Shown here: piece by piece, positions 12,155 through 16,869 of the stretch
Position numbering within the stretch: the first letter of the stretch is position 1
How the letters are laid out: every line of letters starts with the position of its first letter
Source: Listeria_A hofi
Lineage (GTDB): Bacteria > Bacillota > Bacilli > Lactobacillales > Listeriaceae
DNA: 16,869 nucleotides
Assembly: GCF_963575615.1 (NCBI RefSeq)
Contig: NZ_CAUYTL010000048.1
Coordinates: forward strand, 1 to 16,869
Direction: 5' to 3'
Notes under the pieces: generated by a model
Database searches by the model: none
The model's input: the letters and a program-made list of their open reading frames with translations, nothing else
What the model was told of the DNA's origin: nothing
Made by a program: the position numbers and the translations under genes

Positions 12155-14143
12155 ATGGTTCGTGAACAGCAAAATTTTTATTACGGTGGAGATTACAATC
12201 CGGAGCAGTGGGATGAGTCGGTTTGGCTAGAAGATATGCGGTTGATGAAAAAGGCGGGCGTGAATTATGTCAGCGTAAATATTTTTAGTTGGGCAAAGTT
12301 GCAACCGAATGAGGAAACATATGATTTTACAACGCTGGATAAGATTATGAATATGCTTGCAGAAAATGGCATTGGAGTGGACTTGGCAACGGGGACTGCG
12401 GCTCCGCCTGCTTGGATTGCGCATAAATATCCGGATTCGCTACCAATGGATGTGAATGGTACACGCTTGTTGCCGGGGTCTAGGCAGCATTATTGTCCGA
12501 ATAGCACGGATTATGCGCGCTTGGCAGGAGCTTTGACGCGAAAAGTAGCAGAGCGCTATCATGATCATCCGGCACTTGTGATGTGGCATATTAACAATGA
12601 GTATGGCTGTCATATTGGCGAGTGTTATTGCGAAAAATGCCAAGTGGATTTTCAAGTCTGGTTGAAGGAAAAGTATGGCACGACCCAGCAGTTGAATGTA
12701 AGTTGGTCAACGGATTTTTGGAGTCAGCGTTACTACGAATGGGAAGAAATTTTCTTGCCTGGGAAGACTCCAACATACGCGAACCCAAATCAGCAGGTGG
12801 ACTTTAAACGTTTCATGAGTGATTCATTGCTGAATTTGTATAAAATGGAACGGGATATTTTGCGGGAGTTTTCGAAGGATATTCCGATTATGACCAATTT
12901 GATGGGGCTACATAAGCCGATTGATGGTTTTAAATGGGCGCCAGAGATGGATTTAGTCTCTTGGGATGCATATCCAGATCCCCATGATGTAATTCCGTAT
13001 GCGCAGTTTATGGCGCATGATTTGACGCGGAGTTTGAAGAAAAAGCCATTTTTATTGATGGAGCAGGCAGCAAGTGCGGTCAATTGGAGAAGTCAGAACG
13101 GTGTGAAAACACCTGGTGTGATGCGCTTGTGGAGTTATGAATCGATTGCGCATGGTGCGGACGGAATCATGTTTTTCCAATGGCGAGCGTCTCAAGGTGG
13201 TGCGGAGAAGTTCCATAGCGGAATGGTGCCTCATTCTGGCGACGAGGATAGTCGTAATTTTAGAGAGGTTGCGGAATTAGGACAGGAGTTGCGCGGATTG
13301 GATGAGCTCGTTGGTTCGGAGTTTGATGCGCAAGTTGCGATTATTTTTGATTGGGAGAATTGGTGGGCGCTTGAGCTTGATTCCAAGCCGTCTGATTTGG
13401 TGACATATATGCGTCAGTTATTGGCTTACTATAAAGTATTGCATCGTTTGAATGTGCGGGTTGATTTTGTGCATCCAAGTGAGGATTTGACAGGTTACAA
13501 AGTGGTGTTTGCACCGGCCACTTATCAGGCTTCACAGGATTTTGCGGCAAAGGTTGCGGAGTACGTGAAGGCTGGCGGTCATTTTGTAGCGAATTTCTTT
13601 AGTGGTATTGTGGACGAGAATGAGCGTGTATACTTGGGCGGGTACCCAGGTGCGTATCGTGATGTGTTAGGCATTTATGTGGAGGAATTTGCTCCGTTAA
13701 AACGCGGGGTGAAGCATGAGATTCAGACACAGTATGGTGATTTTGATATTGCGATTTGGGAGGAAGTGATTCATTTACGTGGTGCGGAGGCGATTGCTTC
13801 GTTTAAAGATGGTTATGTGAAGAATATGCCGGCTGTGACGGTGAACAAGTTTGGTGCGGGAACGGCATATTACATCGGGACGCAACCGGATGCGGGCTAT
13901 TTGGAGAAATTGTTGCGTGATTGTCTGACTGTTGCGGAGATTGCGCCACCGTTTGATGTGCCGGATGGTGTGGAAGTGACAGTGCGCCGTAAAGGGGAAG
14001 TGGTGTATTATTTCTTCTTGAATCACACGGATAAGACGCAGGTTTTTCCGATTGGTGGAACCTTTGCAGAGTTAATTAGTGGCGCGGAGGTTGCGGATTT
14101 TATGACATTACCTGCACGTGATGTAAGCATTTTAAAAGGATGA
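12155..14143 (+). CDS. ganA: Beta-galactosidase, glycoside hydrolase family 42
   Basis: This 662-residue enzyme has normal GH42 length. It begins with the family signature YYGGDYNPEQW and has a TIM-barrel catalytic domain (about 1-390). The proton donor is Glu149 in MWHINNEYG; the nucleophile is Glu303 in LLMEQAAS. Cys114, Cys157, Cys159 and Cys162 (HYCPN and GECYCEKC) match the zinc cluster of thermophilic GH42 enzymes. A glutaminase-like trimerisation domain (about 391-600) and a small C-terminal beta domain follow. There is no signal peptide, so it acts in the cytoplasm on imported sugars, releasing galactose from beta-galactosides. GH42 enzymes of this kind often prefer plant galactan fragments (beta-1,4 or beta-1,3/1,6) over lactose. 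The ganA symbol follows operon position and family; exact orthology was not tested. The next gene begins 15 nt after the stop. Confidence 0.95.
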   Translation: MVREQQNFYYGGDYNPEQWDESVWLEDMRLMKKAGVNYVSVNIFSWAKLQPNEETYDFTTLDKIMNMLAENGIGVDLATGTAAPPAWIAHKYPDSLPMDVNGTRLLPGSRQHYCPNSTDYARLAGALTRKVAERYHDHPALVMWHINNEYGCHIGECYCEKCQVDFQVWLKEKYGTTQQLNVSWSTDFWSQRYYEWEEIFLPGKTPTYANPNQQVDFKRFMSDSLLNLYKMERDILREFSKDIPIMTNLMGLHKPIDGFKWAPEMDLVSWDAYPDPHDVIPYAQFMAHDLTRSLKKKPFLLMEQAASAVNWRSQNGVKTPGVMRLWSYESIAHGADGIMFFQWRASQGGAEKFHSGMVPHSGDEDSRNFREVAELGQELRGLDELVGSEFDAQVAIIFDWENWWALELDSKPSDLVTYMRQLLAYYKVLHRLNVRVDFVHPSEDLTGYKVVFAPATYQASQDFAAKVAEYVKAGGHFVANFFSGIVDENERVYLGGYPGAYRDVLGIYVEEFAPLKRGVKHEIQTQYGDFDIAIWEEVIHLRGAEAIASFKDGYVKNMPAVTVNKFGAGTAYYIGTQPDAGYLEKLLRDCLTVAEIAPPFDVPDGVEVTVRRKGEVVYYFFLNHTDKTQVFPIGGTFAELISGAEVADFMTLPARDVSILKG

Positions 14144-14158
14144 TGGAGGTGCGCGGAA

Positions 14159-16351
14159 ATGGGAATTTCTTATGATGAGGCGCAACGAGTGTTTCATTTG
14201 CGTGGAAAAGATGTCAGCTATGTGCTCGGTGTAGTGCGTGACGGTTATTTGGCGCATTTATACTATGGAAAAGGGCTTCGTGAATTTGCAGGTTCCAATG
14301 GTTTGACGTTCATTAAGCGCGACTTTTCGCCAAGCGTTAGCATTGGAGATGAGACGTTTTCGTTGGATTCCTTGCCCCAGGAATACCCACAGTATGGTAA
14401 TACAGATTTTCGCAAGCCGGCGTATCAGGTGATGGGAAAAGACGGGGCAACAATTTCAGATTTGCGCTATGAATCTCATCGTATTTTTGCTGGAAAAATG
14501 AAGCTAGATGGGCTACCGGCTTCATATGTGGAGCAGGATCGTGATGCGGATACGCTTGAGATTACGATGGTGGATGCGGTTCTGGAATTGCGTGTTGTTT
14601 TGCAGTATACCATTTTCGAGGCAGACAATGTGATTACTAGGTCTGCTCGATTTGTGAATGATGGACAGGATTCGTTACAAATTTTGAAAGCGGCAAGTGC
14701 GTGTATTGATTTTAAGGACAGTAATTATGATTTACTCACTTTGCCTGGCGCTTGGGGAAACGAGCGGCAAGTGGAGCGAGCGCCATTACGACATGGAATG
14801 CAGAGTGTTGATAGTGTTCGTGGTGCTAGTAGTCATCAGCAGAATCCGTTTGTGGCGTTGTTAGAAAAACAAACAACGGAGGAGTTCGGCGAGGCATATG
14901 GCTTCAACTTGGTGTACAGCGGAAATTTCGAGGCTTCTGTTGAGGTAGATCAATTTGCGACTACGCGAGTTATTCTTGGGATTCATTCTTTTAATTTCGA
15001 TTGGCAACTTGAGTCAGGAGATACCTTTCAGACTCCTGAGGTTGTAATGGTTTATTCGGATGCCGGGCTAGGGGGCATGTCGCGTCAATATCATCGTTTT
15101 TATCAGAAACATTTGCTAAGAGGCGTTTACCGCGACAAAACACGACCAATCTTGGTGAATAATTGGGAAGCAACATACTTTGATTTCACCGAAGAAAAGA
15201 TTTTGGATATCGCAAAAGTGGGTAGCAAACTCGGAATGGAGCTGCTCGTACTGGATGACGGCTGGTTTGGCAAGCGGAATTCCGATAAATCATCGCTCGG
15301 AGATTGGTTTGTAAACGACGAAAAACTACCGAACGGTCTGAGAAATCTAGCGGAAAATGTGAATGATCTGGGCATGAAATTTGGATTATGGTTTGAACCG
15401 GAGATGGTCTCAGTGGATAGTGACTTGTATAGCGCGCATCCTGATTGGTGCATGCATGTACCGAAACGTGCGAAATCTGAAAGCCGCAACCAGCTAGTGC
15501 TTGATTTTTCTAGAGAAGATGTTTGTGCAGAAATTACGCGTCGTATGGCGGTAATTTTAGAAGAAGTGCCTATTAGTTATGTGAAATGGGATATGAACAG
15601 GCATCTGACCGAAGTTGGTTCTGCTCATTTCTCGAGCGAGCAGCAACAGGAGATTGCGCATCGTCATATTCTAGGCGTGTACGGCGTCATGGATGCAATC
15701 ACCACGCAGTTCCCAGATGTTCTATTCGAAAGTTGTTCGGGCGGAGGTGGGCGCTTTGATCCGGGAATGCTATATTACATGCCTCAAACGTGGACGAGCG
15801 ACAACACCGATGCCGTTTCACGCTTGAAAATTCAATATGGCACGAGCCTTGTTTATCCGATTGTCGCGATGGGCTCTCACGTTTCTAGTGCTCCTAACCA
15901 TCAAGTTGGCCGTTTCACGTCGCTTGAAATGCGTGGAAACGTTGCAATGTCAGGTAATCTAGGCTACGAGCTGGACTTAACAACATTGACAGAGGATGAA
16001 CAAGAAATAGTCCGCCATCAAATTGAAACGTACAAAGAAATCCGAGAACTTATCCAATTCGGTGATTTTTACCGTCTAAAAAGCCCATTTGAAGGAAATG
16101 AAACAGCATGGATGTTCGTGGATAAAGCTAAAACAGAAGGCTATGTATTCTATTTCCAAGTTTTAGCCGCACCAGCACGGCCATTGCAATTCGTGAAGTT
16201 AGCAGGTTTAAATGCAGCTGCACAATACAAGCTTCACGGAACCGAGCAAGTTTTCGGCGGTGATGAACTGATGTACGCAGGAATGAAAGTCCCAACCTCG
16301 CTAATTGGCGACTTCCAAACGGTAAGTTGGCACTTTCAAATAAAGAAATAG
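14159..16351 (+). CDS. Alpha-galactosidase, glycoside hydrolase family 36
   Basis: This 730-residue protein has the size and layout of tetrameric GH36 alpha-galactosidases (AgaA/MelA/RafA type): an N-terminal beta-sandwich (about 1-320), a TIM barrel (about 325-660) and a C-terminal beta domain. The catalytic motifs are intact: VLDDGWFGKRN (364-374), WFEPEMVS (411-418), nucleophile Asp478 in YVKWDMNRH, CSGGGGRFD (526-534) and acid/base Asp548 in TWTSDNTDAVSRL. It has no signal peptide, so it should cleave terminal alpha-1,6-galactose from melibiose, raffinose-type sugars or galactomannan oligomers in the cytoplasm. GGAGGT lies 8 nt before the ATG, 15 nt after the GH42 stop, placing it last in the operon. 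In Bacillus the corresponding position holds the secreted endo-galactanase ganB, which is absent here. No strong terminator lies between this gene and the DUF805 gene, so some read-through is possible. Confidence 0.95.
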   Translation: MGISYDEAQRVFHLRGKDVSYVLGVVRDGYLAHLYYGKGLREFAGSNGLTFIKRDFSPSVSIGDETFSLDSLPQEYPQYGNTDFRKPAYQVMGKDGATISDLRYESHRIFAGKMKLDGLPASYVEQDRDADTLEITMVDAVLELRVVLQYTIFEADNVITRSARFVNDGQDSLQILKAASACIDFKDSNYDLLTLPGAWGNERQVERAPLRHGMQSVDSVRGASSHQQNPFVALLEKQTTEEFGEAYGFNLVYSGNFEASVEVDQFATTRVILGIHSFNFDWQLESGDTFQTPEVVMVYSDAGLGGMSRQYHRFYQKHLLRGVYRDKTRPILVNNWEATYFDFTEEKILDIAKVGSKLGMELLVLDDGWFGKRNSDKSSLGDWFVNDEKLPNGLRNLAENVNDLGMKFGLWFEPEMVSVDSDLYSAHPDWCMHVPKRAKSESRNQLVLDFSREDVCAEITRRMAVILEEVPISYVKWDMNRHLTEVGSAHFSSEQQQEIAHRHILGVYGVMDAITTQFPDVLFESCSGGGGRFDPGMLYYMPQTWTSDNTDAVSRLKIQYGTSLVYPIVAMGSHVSSAPNHQVGRFTSLEMRGNVAMSGNLGYELDLTTLTEDEQEIVRHQIETYKEIRELIQFGDFYRLKSPFEGNETAWMFVDKAKTEGYVFYFQVLAAPARPLQFVKLAGLNAAAQYKLHGTEQVFGGDELMYAGMKVPTSLIGDFQTVSWHFQIKK

Positions 16352-16380
16352 CGATATAGACCCAAATGTCAGTTAAACTA

Positions 16381-16389
16381 TGGTAGAAT
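16381..16389 (+). promoter_or_regulatory. Extended -10 promoter of the DUF805 gene
   Basis: TGGTAGAAT combines TG with TAGAAT (five of six consensus bases) 34 nt before the ATG at 16424. No good -35 is seen at the normal distance, which an extended -10 can tolerate. Confidence 0.45.
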
Positions 16390-16423
16390 GGATGTTTAAT
16401 ATATTACAAAGGAGAGTTTTAAA

Positions 16424-16780
16424 ATGGGATTTTCAGAAGCATTCAAGGCATTTTGGGGGAATTATACTAATTTTAGTGGGAGAGCAAGCCGCTCGGAGTA
16501 TTGGTTTGCGCAGTTAGCGATTTGGATTATTTTCTTTGTACTAGGTATCTTTGGATTTTTTAGTAAGTTCGTGTATTATGCAGAAGGAATTGTGGGTATA
16601 TTTTTTGTAATTCCGATGTTAAGCTTAGCAATTCGCCGTTTACATGATACAAACAAAAGCGGTTGGTTCATTTTGATGGGGCTTATTCCGTTAGTTGGTT
16701 GGATTATCATGCTAGTTTTCTATTGTACAGCAGGAGATAAAGGTTCTAACCGCTTTGGTGAAGATCCATTAGCTAAATAA
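16424..16780 (+). CDS. DUF805 family membrane protein
   Basis: This 118-residue protein is a typical DUF805 member (YhaH-like). Landmarks are NFSGRASRSEYWFAQ (16-30), RRLHDTNKSGWF (71-82) and the C-terminal GDKGSNRFGEDP (104-115). Three to four hydrophobic segments lie at about 27-47, 54-70 and 81-101, so it is an integral membrane protein with short charged loops. The function of the family is unknown, and the location after the galactoside operon gives no clear hint. AAAGGAGAG precedes the ATG and an extended -10 is present, so it probably has its own transcript. It ends in a strong hairpin at 16793-16840. Confidence 0.93.
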   Translation: MGFSEAFKAFWGNYTNFSGRASRSEYWFAQLAIWIIFFVLGIFGFFSKFVYYAEGIVGIFFVIPMLSLAIRRLHDTNKSGWFILMGLIPLVGWIIMLVFYCTAGDKGSNRFGEDPLAK

Positions 16781-16792
16781 GACAAAAAAGTT

Positions 16793-16840
16793 GAGGATGG
16801 GACAAAAGTTGATCTACAAATCAACGGATGTTCCATCCTC
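16793..16840 (+). terminator. Terminator after the DUF805 gene (GAGG-GGGACA type)
   Basis: GAGGATGG (16793-16800) pairs with CCATCCTC (16833-16840), extended by GACA/TGTT-type pairing and an inner stem GTTGAT (16808-16813) with ATCAAC (16820-16825). TTCTT follows. The sequence type (GAGG-x-GGGACAAAA) is the same as the outer arm at 6886-6900. Confidence 0.8.
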
Positions 16841-16869
16841 TTCTTACGATTAGTCAACCAATAAACCTT

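Overview
The window looks like chromosomal DNA of a low-GC Firmicute, most likely a Listeria (sensu lato) species. This rests on the YebC paralog with the MGRKWANIKEKKASKD N-terminus, a DUF805 protein, an LPATG-anchored multi-domain adhesin, strong purine-rich Shine-Dalgarno sites and GAGG-x-GGGACA hairpins at transcript ends. The genus is inferred from recalled families, not from a search.

Layout. Positions 1-330: on the minus strand, a promoter, leader and strong RBS lead into a 24-codon ORF that looks like the stump of a holin-like type I toxin and runs into its own terminator; the perfect-stem terminator of yebC follows. Positions 329-1048 (-): a YebC/YeeI-type regulator. Positions 1049-1529: a gap with the yebC promoter, a cre-like palindrome and a TTGACA promoter for the next gene. 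Positions 1530-6314 (+): a 1594-residue sortase-anchored adhesin with five Cna-A-like and five CnaB/SpaA-type domains. Positions 6535-6873 (+): a PhnA/YjdM zinc-ribbon protein. Positions 6886-7277: a nested array of hairpins and repeats. Positions 7294-7482 (+): an unrecognised 62-residue protein. Positions 7684-16351 (+): a galactoside locus. Positions 16424-16780 (+): a DUF805 membrane protein and its terminator.

The galactoside locus runs LacI-family regulator, lipoprotein sugar-binding protein, two MalF/MalG-type permeases, GH42 beta-galactosidase, GH36 alpha-galactosidase. It resembles the Bacillus gan operon in order (regulator, SBP, two permeases, GH42), but a GH36 enzyme occupies the place of the endo-galactanase and no ATPase subunit is encoded. 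The likely working model is import of small galacto-oligosaccharides carrying beta- and/or alpha-galactosyl ends, followed by removal of galactose in the cytoplasm. A 14-bp sequence matching the CcpA cre consensus lies in the leader of the binding-protein gene, and the LacI regulator has its own candidate operators.

The most unusual structure is a pair of related repeat elements in inverted orientation (6971-7251 and 10165-10360). They bracket the 62-aa gene, the regulator and the binding-protein gene, and the second copy splits the transport operon between the binding protein and its permeases. No clearly new defence or enzymatic system was found. The points worth a second look are the repeat pair, the decayed toxin, the operator-like sites and the adhesin.
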